A model generated the notes under the pieces. The model had not been told where the DNA came from, did no database searches, and saw only the letters and a list, made by a program, of their open reading frames with translations. Of a DNA stretch of 64,000 nucleotides, positions 48,101 through 57,476 are shown piece after piece. Numbering within the stretch: the first letter of the stretch is position 1; each line of letters begins with the position of its first letter. Origin of the DNA: Blastococcus sp. CT_GayMR16 (GTDB lineage Bacteria > Actinomycetota > Actinomycetes > Mycobacteriales > Geodermatophilaceae); NCBI RefSeq assembly GCF_004570875.1, contig NZ_SPQK01000002.1:372001-436000 (forward strand), written 5' to 3'. The position numbers were made by a program, and so were the translations under genes.

Positions 48101-49606
48101 ATGCTTCTTGATCAGCGACATGTGGGCGACAAGACGGTCGCACTGACCGCGAGCGCCAGTTCTTCCTTCGCGCTCGCCTCGGCCCGTCCGCGGTCCCTCG
48201 CCCGCCGCCCCCAGCCGCGCTGGGTGCGGACGTACACCCTGTCGCTGGTCGCCCTCGAGACCGTGGCCGCAGCCGTCGCCGGCGGCACCGTCGTCCTGAG
48301 CAAGGTCGGTTCGCTCGAGGCCTCGCGCCTCCTCTTCTGGGCCGCCGTCGCGCTCGTCGTCGCGTGGCCGACGTTGCTGGGTGCCACTGGCGCCTACGCC
48401 GAGCGGGTGTACGGCACCGGTAGCGACGAGTACCGCCGGGTCGGGAAGGCAGGCTTCCTCCTCCTGGCCCTGGCCAGCTTCCTGTCCTACGCCGCCGCCC
48501 TGGACCTCAGCCGGGTGTTCGTCGCCGCCGCCATCCCGGCCCTGACGGCCGTCAGCCTCCTCGGGCGCTACGCCGCCCGCATCCAGCTGCGCCGCCGGCG
48601 GACCCGCGGGCTGTGCACCAAGCGGGTCGTCGTGGTGGGCCGAGGTGGCGCCGTCCTCGAACTCGCCGGTCGCCTGCAGCGTGAGCACTACGCCGGGCTC
48701 AACGTCGTCGCCGCCTGCGTGACACCGGCCGACCGGGCCCGCGTCGCCGAGGAGACCGGCGTGCCGGTGGGCGGTCTGGACGACGTCCTGTCCCTCGCTG
48801 CCGAGGTCGACGCAGACACGATCGCGGTGACGTCGGCCAGCGAGACGGCGGCCCAGTACCTCCGGCAGCTCTCCTGGCAGCTCGAGGGCACCGGCATCGA
48901 ACTGCTCGTGGCCCCGGGGCTCATGGAGGTCGCCGGTCCGCGGCTGCACATCCGGCCGTTCGAGGGCCTCCCGCTGCTGTCGATCGAGCAGCCGCAGTTC
49001 GAGGGCTGGCGCCGGGTGATCAAGAGCGGCGTCGACCGCGTCGTCGCCTCGCTGGCACTCCTACTGCTCGCGCCGGTCCTGGGCTCGCTCGCTCTGGCCG
49101 TGAAGGTGAGCAGCCCCGGCCCGATCCTCTACCGCCAGGAGCGGGTCGGCCTGAACGGCACGTCCTTCACGATGCTCAAGTTCCGCAGCATGGTCGCCGA
49201 CGCCGACCGTCAGCTCGACGACCTCCGCGGCGACAACATCTCCGACGGCCTGCTCTTCAAGATGCACGACGATCCGCGGGTCACGCCGGTCGGCCGGCTG
49301 CTGCGCCGGCTGTCGCTCGACGAGCTGCCCCAGCTGTTCAACGTGGTCCGCGGGACGATGTCCCTGGTCGGGCCCCGCCCGCCGCTGCCCGGCGAGGTGG
49401 CCCGCTACGACACGTCCGTGAGCCGTCGGCTGCTGGTCAAGCCGGGCCTCACCGGCTTGTGGCAGATCTCGGGCCGCAGCGACCTGTCGTGGGAGGAGTC
49501 GGTCCGCCTCGACCTGCGCTACGTCGAGAACTGGTCGCTCGCGCTCGACCTGCTCATCCTCTGGAAGACCGGCCGCGCCGTCCTGTCCCGCTCCGGCGCC
49601 TACTGA
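48101..49606 (+). CDS. exopolysaccharide polyprenyl-phosphate glycosyl-1-phosphate transferase (WbaP/CpsE-like)
   Basis: A 501-residue membrane enzyme that starts a polysaccharide repeat by putting a sugar-1-phosphate on undecaprenyl phosphate. The N-terminal half has about four TM helices (TLSLVALETVAAAVAGGTVV and following) and a Rossmann-like cytoplasmic region with KRVVVVGRGGAVLELA. The C-terminal bacterial sugar transferase domain has VKVSSPGPILYRQERVGLNG, FTMLKFRSMVADAD, RRLSLDELPQLFNVV, MSLVGPRPPLPGEV and KPGLTGLWQISGRSDLSWEE. It is first in the locus and sits behind a GGGGGGAA ribosome binding site. Confidence 0.94.
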   Translation: MLLDQRHVGDKTVALTASASSSFALASARPRSLARRPQPRWVRTYTLSLVALETVAAAVAGGTVVLSKVGSLEASRLLFWAAVALVVAWPTLLGATGAYAERVYGTGSDEYRRVGKAGFLLLALASFLSYAAALDLSRVFVAAAIPALTAVSLLGRYAARIQLRRRRTRGLCTKRVVVVGRGGAVLELAGRLQREHYAGLNVVAACVTPADRARVAEETGVPVGGLDDVLSLAAEVDADTIAVTSASETAAQYLRQLSWQLEGTGIELLVAPGLMEVAGPRLHIRPFEGLPLLSIEQPQFEGWRRVIKSGVDRVVASLALLLLAPVLGSLALAVKVSSPGPILYRQERVGLNGTSFTMLKFRSMVADADRQLDDLRGDNISDGLLFKMHDDPRVTPVGRLLRRLSLDELPQLFNVVRGTMSLVGPRPPLPGEVARYDTSVSRRLLVKPGLTGLWQISGRSDLSWEESVRLDLRYVENWSLALDLLILWKTGRAVLSRSGAY

Positions 49607-49752
49607 GCGCTTCCGGTCCTTCACCCCGGAGGGGTAGAGCCCCCTCTCAGATGCACCCGAACGATCTACGGTCGTCACAGCACGCGCTCCGTCGACGCCG
49701 ACGGACCGCAACGGCCCAGCCGTCCTGACGTCGACCGAAACGGACTCCGCAC

Positions 49753-50955
49753 GTGACCTCGATGGACATCGCAATGGTCGGGACCCGTGGGGTCCCCGCC
49801 CGTTACGGAGGCTTCGAGACCGCGGTCGAGGAGGTCGGCCGCCGGCTCGCCGCCGCCGGGCACCGGGTCGTCGTCTACTGCCGGACGGCGGCGAAGGACG
49901 GCGACACCGAAGCACCGGACCGCTACCTGGGCATGGACCTCGTGCACCTCCCCGCGGCGCGCAAGCGGTCGCTGGAGACCCTGAGCCACTCGGCGCTGTC
50001 CGTCGGGCACCTCCTCCGCCACCGCACCAACGCCGCGTTCGTCTTCAACGCCGCGAACGCACCGCTCCTGCCGCTCATCCGCGCCGCCCGGATCCCCGTG
50101 GCGACGCACGTGGACGGCCTCGAGTGGCAGCGGGCCAAGTGGGGCGGCGCCGGCCGGCGGTACTACCGGACCGCCGAGGCGATGGCGGTGCGCTGGTCCG
50201 ATGCGCTCATCGCCGACGCCGTCGGCATCGCCGACTACTACCGCCGCGAGTTCGACGCGCCGACCGCTCTCCTGACCTACGGCGCCCCGCTCATCGCCCC
50301 CGGCTCGGAACGGCTGGCCGAGCTCGGGCTGGAACCCGGCGGCTACCACCTCGTCGTCGCCCGCTTCGAGCCCGAGAACCACGTCGACGTCATCGTCGAC
50401 GGCTACCGGCGCAGCGCGGCCACGAAACCGCTGGTCGTGGTCGGGTCCGCGCCCTACTCCGACGAGTACACGGGGCGCGTGCACGCCCTCGCCGACGACC
50501 GGGTCCGGTTCCTGGGCGGGGTGTGGGACCAGACCCAGCTCGATCAGCTCTACAGCAACTGCTTCACCTACCTGCACGGGCACTCCGTCGGCGGCACCAA
50601 CCCGTCGTTGCTGCGCGCGCTCGGGGGTGGGGCGGCCGTCGTCGCCTTCGACGTGGACTTCAACCGGGAGGTGACCGCCGAGGCCGGGCGCTACTGGCGC
50701 GGTGCCGACGACGTCGCCGCGGTGGTGGACGCCGCCGAGGCCGACCCCGCCGGCGTCGCCCGGGACGGCGACCGCGCCCGCGAGCTCGCCTCCGGCTACG
50801 ACTGGGACGACGTCGCCGCCGGCTACGAGCAGCTGGCCCGCCGCCTGATCGCGCGTGACGTACCCGACAGGCGACCCAGCGGCCGACGCACCGCGGTTGC
50901 GCCCCTGGCGGGGAGGCCCGTGACATCCTCGGCCCGCGCGGCGGGGCGGTCATGA
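49753..50955 (+). CDS. DUF1972-type glycosyltransferase (GT4-like)
   Basis: A 400-residue GT-B glycosyltransferase. The N-terminal DUF1972 part begins DIAMVGTRGVPARYGGFETAVEEVGRRLA, as in rhamnosyltransferase-like enzymes of polysaccharide loci, with HVDGLEWQRAKWGG after it. The C-terminal nucleotide-sugar half has HLVVARFEPENHVDVIVDGY, VVVGSAPYSDEY and FLGGVWDQTQLDQLY, and GHSVGGTNPSLLRALGGGAAVV serves as the donor loop. A basic disordered tail follows. The start is GTG 49753, 146 bases after the initiating transferase. Donor sugar unknown. Confidence 0.9.
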   Translation: MTSMDIAMVGTRGVPARYGGFETAVEEVGRRLAAAGHRVVVYCRTAAKDGDTEAPDRYLGMDLVHLPAARKRSLETLSHSALSVGHLLRHRTNAAFVFNAANAPLLPLIRAARIPVATHVDGLEWQRAKWGGAGRRYYRTAEAMAVRWSDALIADAVGIADYYRREFDAPTALLTYGAPLIAPGSERLAELGLEPGGYHLVVARFEPENHVDVIVDGYRRSAATKPLVVVGSAPYSDEYTGRVHALADDRVRFLGGVWDQTQLDQLYSNCFTYLHGHSVGGTNPSLLRALGGGAAVVAFDVDFNREVTAEAGRYWRGADDVAAVVDAAEADPAGVARDGDRARELASGYDWDDVAAGYEQLARRLIARDVPDRRPSGRRTAVAPLAGRPVTSSARAAGRS

Positions 50956-51029
50956 GCGCACTTCCGACAGCATCGAGAGCAGAGCGGTCTCCCCGTCAGC
51001 GGGGAAGGAACCGACGCGGGGGGAATGAC

Positions 51030-51788
51030 ATGACCACGACCAGCCTGAGTCCCACGGCGCCGACCGGCAGCCTCGGGGACACCCTGCGGCGGCTGTCGAC
51101 GGCACAGAAGGGCGCGAAGGGGGCGCCGGCCTACTCGCGGTTCGTCAACCGCAAGCTGGGACGTGTCCTGGCCGCGCTCGCCTTCCACGCGCGGCTGACC
51201 CCCAACGCAGTCACCGGGATCAGCGCCGCGTTCACCGCGAGCGGGATCGCGCTGCTCGCGCTCGCCCGCCCCGGGTGGGGCACCGGCGTGCTGGTCTCCC
51301 TGTGCCTGGCCCTCGGCTACGCGTTCGACGCCGCCGACGGGCAGCTGGCGCGACTGCGTGGCGGCGGCTCGCCCGCGGGGGAGTGGCTCGACCACATGGT
51401 CGACGCCCTCAAGGTCTCCAGCCTGCACCTGGCGGTGCTGATCGGGCTGTACCGCTTCGAGACCGTCGAGCGGGGCCCGCTCCTGCTGGTTCCCATCGGG
51501 TTCTGCATCGTCTCCGCGGTCTTCTTCTTCGGCATGATCCTGAACGACGCACTCCGCGCCCAGCACGGCGTGGCGACCCGCGCCCAGGCGTCGGACGAAC
51601 GTCCCAGCGTGTCGCGGTCCCTGCTTGTCGCCCCCACCGACTACGGCGTGCTGTGCTGGGTCTTCGTGCTGCTCGGTGCACCGGCCGTGTTCTTCTCGGT
51701 GTACTCGTTGATGTTCCTTGCGACGGGGGTCTTCCTGGTGCTGGTCTCGGTGAAGTGGTTCCGCGAGATGGGCCGGCTGCCGCGATGA
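51030..51788 (+). CDS. CDP-alcohol phosphatidyltransferase family membrane protein
   Basis: A 252-residue membrane enzyme with about six TM segments and the complete CDP-OH signature DG-x2-AR-x8-G-x3-D-x3-D (DGQLAR, then GEWLDHMVD). It transfers a phosphate-linked alcohol from CDP to an acceptor, as in phospholipid or phospho-polyol synthesis. In this locus it could add a phospho-alcohol to the glycan or its lipid (inference). ATG 51030 is chosen because GGGGGGAA (51018-51025) precedes it by 4 bases, as at other starts of the locus. ATG 50952, overlapping the glycosyltransferase stop, would add 26 unconserved Arg-rich residues. Confidence 0.85.
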   Translation: MTTTSLSPTAPTGSLGDTLRRLSTAQKGAKGAPAYSRFVNRKLGRVLAALAFHARLTPNAVTGISAAFTASGIALLALARPGWGTGVLVSLCLALGYAFDAADGQLARLRGGGSPAGEWLDHMVDALKVSSLHLAVLIGLYRFETVERGPLLLVPIGFCIVSAVFFFGMILNDALRAQHGVATRAQASDERPSVSRSLLVAPTDYGVLCWVFVLLGAPAVFFSVYSLMFLATGVFLVLVSVKWFREMGRLPR

Positions 51789-52444
51789 GTGCCGAGTCGG
51801 GGCCCGGGACCGGGACCTCAGCGCCGGCCGACGGCCGGCGCCGGTGGCTGCTCGTCGCCCTCGCCGCGGTCGTGGTGGCTGCCCTCGTCGTGGTCTGGCT
51901 GCTCGTCCGCTCGGACGACGATCCGGGATCGGCCGTGCAGTCCGGCACGAGTTCGTCCGCGACGTCGTCGTCGACGCCGTCGGCCAGCGCGACGGAGTCG
52001 GCCTCCCCGCCGGCCCCGGGCCCGACCGATGCCAACGAACCACCCCCGGCGCTGCCTCCCGTCGCCCTGGACGCCCGCGGCGAGGTGGGCAACGGGGTCG
52101 TGGCCACCCTGCCGTCCATCGACGAGATCCAGAGCGAGGCCCAGGGGCCGGGCAACATCGCCGGTCCGGCCATCCGGGTGACCGTGCGGATCGAGAACGG
52201 CACGGCCGAAGCGGTGTCCCTCGGCGGCGTGGCCGTCAACATGTACACCGGCGCGGAGCTCACGCCGGCCTCGCCGCTGGAGGACCCGTCCCGGCGGGAG
52301 TTCACCGGGACCCTGGCGCCGGGGCAGTCCGCCGAAGGCGTCTACGTGTTCAGCGTGCCCTCGGACGCGCGGGACTCCGTGACCGTCGAGGTGGGTTACA
52401 TCGCCGGCGCGCCCCTGCTGCTGTTCACCGGTCCCGTCGGCTGA
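51785..52444 (+). CDS. single-pass membrane protein with DUF4352-like extracellular domain
   Basis: A 219-residue protein coupled to the CDP-alcohol transferase by ATGA. A short basic cytoplasmic tail leads to one TM helix (about 23-42, LLVALAAVVVAALVVVWLLV). A Ser/Thr/Pro-rich linker of about 55 residues follows, typical of O-glycosylated stalks. The final beta-rich domain has IRVTVRIENGTAEAVSLGGVAVNMY and FTGTLAPGQSAEGVYVFSVP, resembling DUF4352-type immunoglobulin-like folds. It is a likely cell-surface accessory protein of the locus. Function unknown. Confidence 0.75.
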   Translation: MSAESGPGTGTSAPADGRRRWLLVALAAVVVAALVVVWLLVRSDDDPGSAVQSGTSSSATSSSTPSASATESASPPAPGPTDANEPPPALPPVALDARGEVGNGVVATLPSIDEIQSEAQGPGNIAGPAIRVTVRIENGTAEAVSLGGVAVNMYTGAELTPASPLEDPSRREFTGTLAPGQSAEGVYVFSVPSDARDSVTVEVGYIAGAPLLLFTGPVG

Positions 52445-52656
52445 CGCCTGGACTGGAGCGGCGGGCCGGCGGGCACAATTTTCCGGTCCGAGGATTAGGC
52501 CAGGTCAGCAGCGGGTACGGCGTTCTGGTTTTCGCCCAGCTCACCTGAACGTCGGTCCACGATTACTCACAGTCATCAATCGGCCCCCATCAGGACCGGT
52601 TTACCTGCTCGTTCGTTCGGATGAGTGACGCGGAAGCCTCTAGCGGCCTGCCGAAA

Positions 52657-52670
52657 GTCACGCTTAGTAT
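52657..52670 (+). promoter_or_regulatory. shared promoter-like element upstream of giant surface protein 1
   Basis: GTCACGCTTAGTAT at 52657-52670, identical to 57405-57418. TAGTAT fits a -10 box, and the transcript would have a 5' leader of about 55 bases before ATG 52733. No good -35 box is present at the usual spacing, which suggests an activator or an alternative sigma factor. Confidence 0.6.
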
Positions 52671-52732
52671 CCGCCGACACAGTCCGGGCATTTCCCGGGC
52701 GTTCGGATGTGAGAACAGCGGGGGAACCAACG

Positions 52733-55700
52733 ATGGCTGCACGGTTGCAGATCGTGTCCAAGCAGGCTGTGGCGGCGCTTATCGGCTTGTTGCTGGTCGC
52801 GGGGGTGTTCACGTTCCTCGCCCCCGGCCAGGCGCGCGCCGACTCTGCGCCGCTCGTGCCGAGCCCGGCCACGCCGGCCACGGTGACCGCGGACGGGCTG
52901 CCCACCGTGCAGCACAACGGCGTCGCCTGGTCCCAGGTCGTCGTCGGCGACATCGTCTACGTGGCCGGCCAGTTCTCGCGGGCCAGGCCCGCCGGCGCGG
53001 CACCGGGCACGCAGGAGGTCGTCCGCAACAACCTGCTGGCCTACAACATCACCAACGGCCAGCTGGTGACGAGCTTCGCGCCCAGCCTCAACGCCCAGGC
53101 CATGGTCATCACGGCCTCGCCCGACGGCTCGCGCCTGTACGTCGGCGGCGACTTCACCAGCGTCAACGGCGTGGCCCGCAACCGGGTCGCGGCGCTGGCG
53201 CCGGTCACCGGCGCGCTCGTCACCACGTTCGCCCCGAGCGTCTCGAGCCAGGTCCGCGCTATCGCGGCGACGAACACCGCCGTCTACCTCGGCGGCAACT
53301 TCGGCTCGGTGAACGGCAACACCCGTAACCGGCTCGCCGCGGTGCAGGCCTCCAACGGCGCCATCTTGCCGTGGGCGCCTCAGCCGGGCGACGGTCCCAC
53401 GTCCGGCAACTGGCACCCGAACCCGGCGAACAACACCGCCACGAGCCACGACGTGATGGCCATGGTCGCCACCAACGGCGGCAGCCAGATCGTCGTCGCC
53501 GGTCGATTCGACACCCTCAACGGTGCCGACGCCACGGGTGTCGGTGCTCTCGACGCCGCCACCGGCGCCACCCGGCCGTTCACGATCGGCACGATCATCA
53601 CCAACCAGGGCGTGAACGCCTCCATCTTCAGCCTGTCCACCGACGGCACCAACGTCTACGGCACGGGCTACGACTTCTACGGCCCAGGCAACCTCGAGGG
53701 TTCGTTCGCGGTCACGGCCGACGGCGGCAACGTCATCGCCATCAACGACTGCCACGGCGACCACTACTCCGCCTTCGCGACGGGCGGCGCGCTGTACCTC
53801 GCCGGCCACCCGCACGACTGCAGCAGCGCCGCGGGCTTCCCGGAGTTCAACCCGCGGATCAACAAGTTCGCCACCGCGGTGACCATCACCGCTGAGGCCG
53901 GCGTCGTCGGCAACAACGCCTTCGGCTCCGGTCAGACCCGCGGGTTGCCGGCCGCGAAGATGCTGCCGTGGTTCCCGACCATGAGCCCCGGCAGCTACAC
54001 CGGCCAGGGCCAGGCCGGCTGGAGCGTCACCGGCAACGACCGGTACGTCGTCTTCGGCGGTGAGTTCCCCCGCGTGAACGGCGTGGGCCAGCAGGGCCTG
54101 GTCCGCTACGCGATCCCGAGCCTCGCGACGAACAAGCAGGGCCCGGACTACAACGACGCGCTGCTCCCGACCGCCGTCTCACTGTCGGCCGGCACCGCCC
54201 GGATCTCGTGGCAGGCCACGTTCGACAACGACAACGAGAACCTGAAGTACCGCGTCATCCGCGCCGATCGGCCGGCCACGCCGGTCTACGAGACGACCGT
54301 CGCGTCCACCTTCTGGAACCGGCCGACCGTCGGCTTCATCGACCGTGGCCTGACCCCCGGCGCGAGCTACACCTACCGCGTCTACGCGATCGACCCGTTC
54401 AACAACCAGGCCATGCGCGGCCCGGCGACGGTGACGGTGTCCAACGCGACCGGAGGCGGCGGCCTGTACTCCGACACGGTCCTCGCCGACACGCCCAACC
54501 ACTACTGGCGGCTCGACGAGGCGGCCGGTGCGGCCAAGTCCTACGACCAGGCCGGCTTCGACGACCTGAACGTGTCCGCCGGTGTCACGCGCGGCGCCGA
54601 GGGTGCCCTGGCGGGCACGCCGAACACCTCTGCTGACTTCAGCGGCGCCTCCGACGGGCTGGCGGCCACCGCCGCCGCCGTCCCGGGTCCGCAGGTCTTC
54701 AGCGTGGAGGCGTGGTTCAACACGACCACGACCAGCGGCGGCAAGCTCGTCGGCTTCGGCAATCGGAACACCGACCAGAGCGACAACTACGACCGCCACG
54801 TCTACATGACCGACGACGGCCGGCTCCGGTTCGGCGTCTACCCGGGCTTCCTGGCGACCGTCGGCAACGACACCCGCTTCAACGACGGCCAGTGGCACCA
54901 CGTCGTCGCCACGCTCGGCTCGACCGGCATGGCGCTGTACGTCGACGGCCAGGTCACAGGTCAGCGCGGGGACGTCACCACCGCCCAGGACTACAACGGC
55001 TACTGGCGGCTCGGTGGCGACACCTCGTGGGAGGGCGGCACCTGGTTCGACGGCCGCATCGACGACGTTGCGACCTACCCGACCGCGCTGACGCTCACCC
55101 AGGCCCAGCGGCACTTCGCCGTCGGCAGCACCGGGCAGCCGTTCAACGAGCCTCCGACCGCTTCGTTCACGTCGTCGGCCAACGGCCTCGCGGCGTCCTT
55201 CGACGGTTCCGCTTCCGCGGACCCCGACGGCACGATCGCGAGCCGTGCCTGGGAGTTCGGTGACGGCGGTACCGGCAGCGGTGCCACCGCGACGCACACC
55301 TACGCCAATCCGGGTACCTACCGGGTGAAGCTGACGGTGACCGACAACCGGGGCGCGACCGCCACGGTGTCGCACGCCATCACCGTGCTGGCCACCGGCA
55401 CCGCCGGCGGCCCGTACTCGAACGCCGTCCTCAGTGACGGCGCCGCGCACTACTGGCGGCTCGGTGAGCCGTCCGGCGCCGGCTACGACATGGCCGGCCA
55501 GGACGACCTCGTGGTCCGGTCCGGCGTGACCCGGGGGACTGCGGGCGCGATCCAGGGCGACGGCGACAAGGCCGCCACGTTCGACGGGTCGGAGTCGGGG
55601 AGTGCCTCGATGCAGACCCGGACCTCCGGGCCGAACGTCTTCAGCATCGAGGCGTGGTTCAACACGACCACGACCAACGGCGGGAAGATCGTCGGCTTCG

Positions 55701-57253
55701 GTAACGAGCAGGCGGGCAACTACAGCTCCAACTACGACCGCCACGTCTTCATGGACGAATCCGGCCGGCTGATCTTCGGTGTGTGGACCGGCGACGCGAG
55801 CGTCGTGTACAGCAACCCGGGGCTCAACAACGGGCAGTGGCACCACGTCGTCGCCATGCTCAGCCCGGCCGGGCTGGCCATGTACGTCGACGGTCAGCTG
55901 GCCCAGTCGCGCAGCGACATCACCGCGGGCCAGGGCTACGACGGCTACTGGCGGATCGGTGGCGACTCCACCTGGGCCGGCGCGCCGTTCTTCGCCGGCG
56001 CCATCGACGACGTGGCGATCTACCCGGCCGCGCTGTCCGCCTCGCAGGTCCAGCAGCACTACACGCTGGCCTCGAACGTGCCGCCGCCGAACCCGGCGCC
56101 GGTGGCCGACTTCACCTCCACGGTGAACGGCCTCACGGTGGACGTGGACGGCTCCGCGTCCACGGACAACGGCTCGATCGCCTCGTACGCCTGGGCCTAC
56201 GAGGGTGGCGGCTCGGACACGGGAGTGACGGCGTCGCACACCTTCGGTGCCACCGGTACCTACGACGTGACGCTGACGGTCACCGACAACCAGGGTGCGA
56301 CCAACTCGGTGACCAAGGAGGTCTCGGTCACCGCGCCCCCGGCCAACGTGCCGCCGAACGCGGCCTTCACGTCGACGGTCAACAATCTGAACGTCACGGT
56401 GAACGGCACGACGTCCAGCGACTCCGACGGGCAGATCAACAGCTACGCGTGGAACTTCGGTGACGGCGGTACGGCCACGGGCGCCACTCCGGCGCCGCAC
56501 GCATACGCCACGGCCGGCACCTACACGATCACGCTGGTCGTCACTGACGACGACGGGGCCACCGACGACGCCACGGCGCAGGTCGCGGTGTCGGCACCGG
56601 CCGGGCCGGTCGTCGTCGCCGCGGACGCGTTCAACCGGACCGGCACCAACGGTCTGGGCACCGCCGACACCGGCGGCGCGTGGACGGCGCTCTACGGCTC
56701 GACCCGCCAGTCGGTGAACAACGGCGTCGGCACCTTCAGCCTCGCCGCGGGCACCCAGGCCGCCTCCTACCTGAACTCGGTCAGCGAGACCGGGGTCGAC
56801 CTGACCAGCACCGTCTGGCTGGGTCAGCAGGCGACCGGGGGCGGCGTGAACGTCCTGATCACCGGCCGTCGGGTGGGGCTGAACCAGGAGTACCGGCTGC
56901 GGCTGCGGTTCCTCGCCAACGGGCAGGTGTGGGCGGGCTGGACCCGGCTCAACGGCTCGACGGCGGACACGCTGATCGGCGCAGAGGTGCTGCTCCCCGG
57001 TGGGGCCTACGTCGCGGGCACCCCGCTCCGCGTGCGGCTGAACGTCAGCGGCACGGGGACGACGCTGCTGAACGCGCGGATCTGGAATGCCTCGGCGGCG
57101 GAACCGACGACGTGGAACCTCGCCCGCACCGACACGACGGCGTCCCTCCAGGCCGCCGGCGGGGTCGGGGTCATGGGGTACCTGTCCGGCGCCGCCACCA
57201 CGGTGCCGGTGACGGTCAATGTCGCCGCCTGGGAGGCCCGCAGGCTCGGGTGA
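52733..57253 (+). CDS. giant secreted surface protein 1: propeller, FnIII, LamG, PKD, LamG, PKD, PKD, C-terminal module
   Basis: A 1506-residue exported protein with a signal peptide of about 36 residues. In order: a repeat-rich beta-propeller-like region (about 40-475; repeated YVGGDFTSVNG-type blades and a Cys-bearing GHPHDC); an FnIII-like domain (about 480-570); LamG-like 1 (574-800; WRLDEAAGA, FSVEAWFNT, NDGQWHHVVATL, ALYVDGQ); PKD 1 (806-890); LamG-like 2 (893-1110); PKD 2 (from 1119); PKD 3 (from 1207); and a C-terminal module (about 1293-1506, ADAFNRTGTNGLGTAD). It is probably an adhesin or glycan-binding matrix protein of the polysaccharide layer (inference). It has no LPXTG motif or C-terminal TM. 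ATG 52733 follows GGGGGAA. Confidence 0.85.
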   Translation: MAARLQIVSKQAVAALIGLLLVAGVFTFLAPGQARADSAPLVPSPATPATVTADGLPTVQHNGVAWSQVVVGDIVYVAGQFSRARPAGAAPGTQEVVRNNLLAYNITNGQLVTSFAPSLNAQAMVITASPDGSRLYVGGDFTSVNGVARNRVAALAPVTGALVTTFAPSVSSQVRAIAATNTAVYLGGNFGSVNGNTRNRLAAVQASNGAILPWAPQPGDGPTSGNWHPNPANNTATSHDVMAMVATNGGSQIVVAGRFDTLNGADATGVGALDAATGATRPFTIGTIITNQGVNASIFSLSTDGTNVYGTGYDFYGPGNLEGSFAVTADGGNVIAINDCHGDHYSAFATGGALYLAGHPHDCSSAAGFPEFNPRINKFATAVTITAEAGVVGNNAFGSGQTRGLPAAKMLPWFPTMSPGSYTGQGQAGWSVTGNDRYVVFGGEFPRVNGVGQQGLVRYAIPSLATNKQGPDYNDALLPTAVSLSAGTARISWQATFDNDNENLKYRVIRADRPATPVYETTVASTFWNRPTVGFIDRGLTPGASYTYRVYAIDPFNNQAMRGPATVTVSNATGGGGLYSDTVLADTPNHYWRLDEAAGAAKSYDQAGFDDLNVSAGVTRGAEGALAGTPNTSADFSGASDGLAATAAAVPGPQVFSVEAWFNTTTTSGGKLVGFGNRNTDQSDNYDRHVYMTDDGRLRFGVYPGFLATVGNDTRFNDGQWHHVVATLGSTGMALYVDGQVTGQRGDVTTAQDYNGYWRLGGDTSWEGGTWFDGRIDDVATYPTALTLTQAQRHFAVGSTGQPFNEPPTASFTSSANGLAASFDGSASADPDGTIASRAWEFGDGGTGSGATATHTYANPGTYRVKLTVTDNRGATATVSHAITVLATGTAGGPYSNAVLSDGAAHYWRLGEPSGAGYDMAGQDDLVVRSGVTRGTAGAIQGDGDKAATFDGSESGSASMQTRTSGPNVFSIEAWFNTTTTNGGKIVGFGNEQAGNYSSNYDRHVFMDESGRLIFGVWTGDASVVYSNPGLNNGQWHHVVAMLSPAGLAMYVDGQLAQSRSDITAGQGYDGYWRIGGDSTWAGAPFFAGAIDDVAIYPAALSASQVQQHYTLASNVPPPNPAPVADFTSTVNGLTVDVDGSASTDNGSIASYAWAYEGGGSDTGVTASHTFGATGTYDVTLTVTDNQGATNSVTKEVSVTAPPANVPPNAAFTSTVNNLNVTVNGTTSSDSDGQINSYAWNFGDGGTATGATPAPHAYATAGTYTITLVVTDDDGATDDATAQVAVSAPAGPVVVAADAFNRTGTNGLGTADTGGAWTALYGSTRQSVNNGVGTFSLAAGTQAASYLNSVSETGVDLTSTVWLGQQATGGGVNVLITGRRVGLNQEYRLRLRFLANGQVWAGWTRLNGSTADTLIGAEVLLPGGAYVAGTPLRVRLNVSGTGTTLLNARIWNASAAEPTTWNLARTDTTASLQAAGGVGVMGYLSGAATTVPVTVNVAAWEARRLG

Positions 57254-57297
57254 ACTGATCCCTGCGTCCCGTCGCTGGGACCGCTGGAGTCGTAAAA

Positions 57298-57334
57298 GCC
57301 GGGCCGCCCTCACTCAAAGTGAGGGCGGCCCGGC
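57298..57334 (+). terminator. 17-bp hairpin terminator after giant protein 1
   Basis: Arms 57298-57314 and 57318-57334 (GCCGGGCCGCCCTCACT and its complement) pair perfectly around loop CAA, 45 bases after the stop. It is the strongest terminator in the window and makes the two giant genes separate transcripts. Confidence 0.88.
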
Positions 57335-57404
57335 CGCGTAAGGAGCTGTTTTCGCTGGTCGTCACCCAGTCGTGTGACAGAAGGACTCTGGCCGAAGGAT
57401 GATC

Positions 57405-57418
57405 GTCACGCTTAGTAT
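57405..57418 (+). promoter_or_regulatory. shared promoter-like element upstream of giant surface protein 2
   Basis: GTCACGCTTAGTAT, identical over 14 bases to the element at 52657-52670, at nearly the same distance from the start codon (58 versus 62 bases between element and ATG). TAGTAT is a candidate -10 box. It lies just beyond the terminator of the preceding gene. Confidence 0.6.
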
Positions 57419-57476
57419 TCATGCCAGAGTCCCGCGCCCGACGGCGCGTGGATCCGTAGCACGGGGGGAAACGACG

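Noticed and set aside
47949-48146. Small gene in the gap between pth and the sugar transferase
   Set aside because: A 65-codon frame overlaps the start of the sugar transferase out of frame, has no ribosome binding site and no recognisable features.
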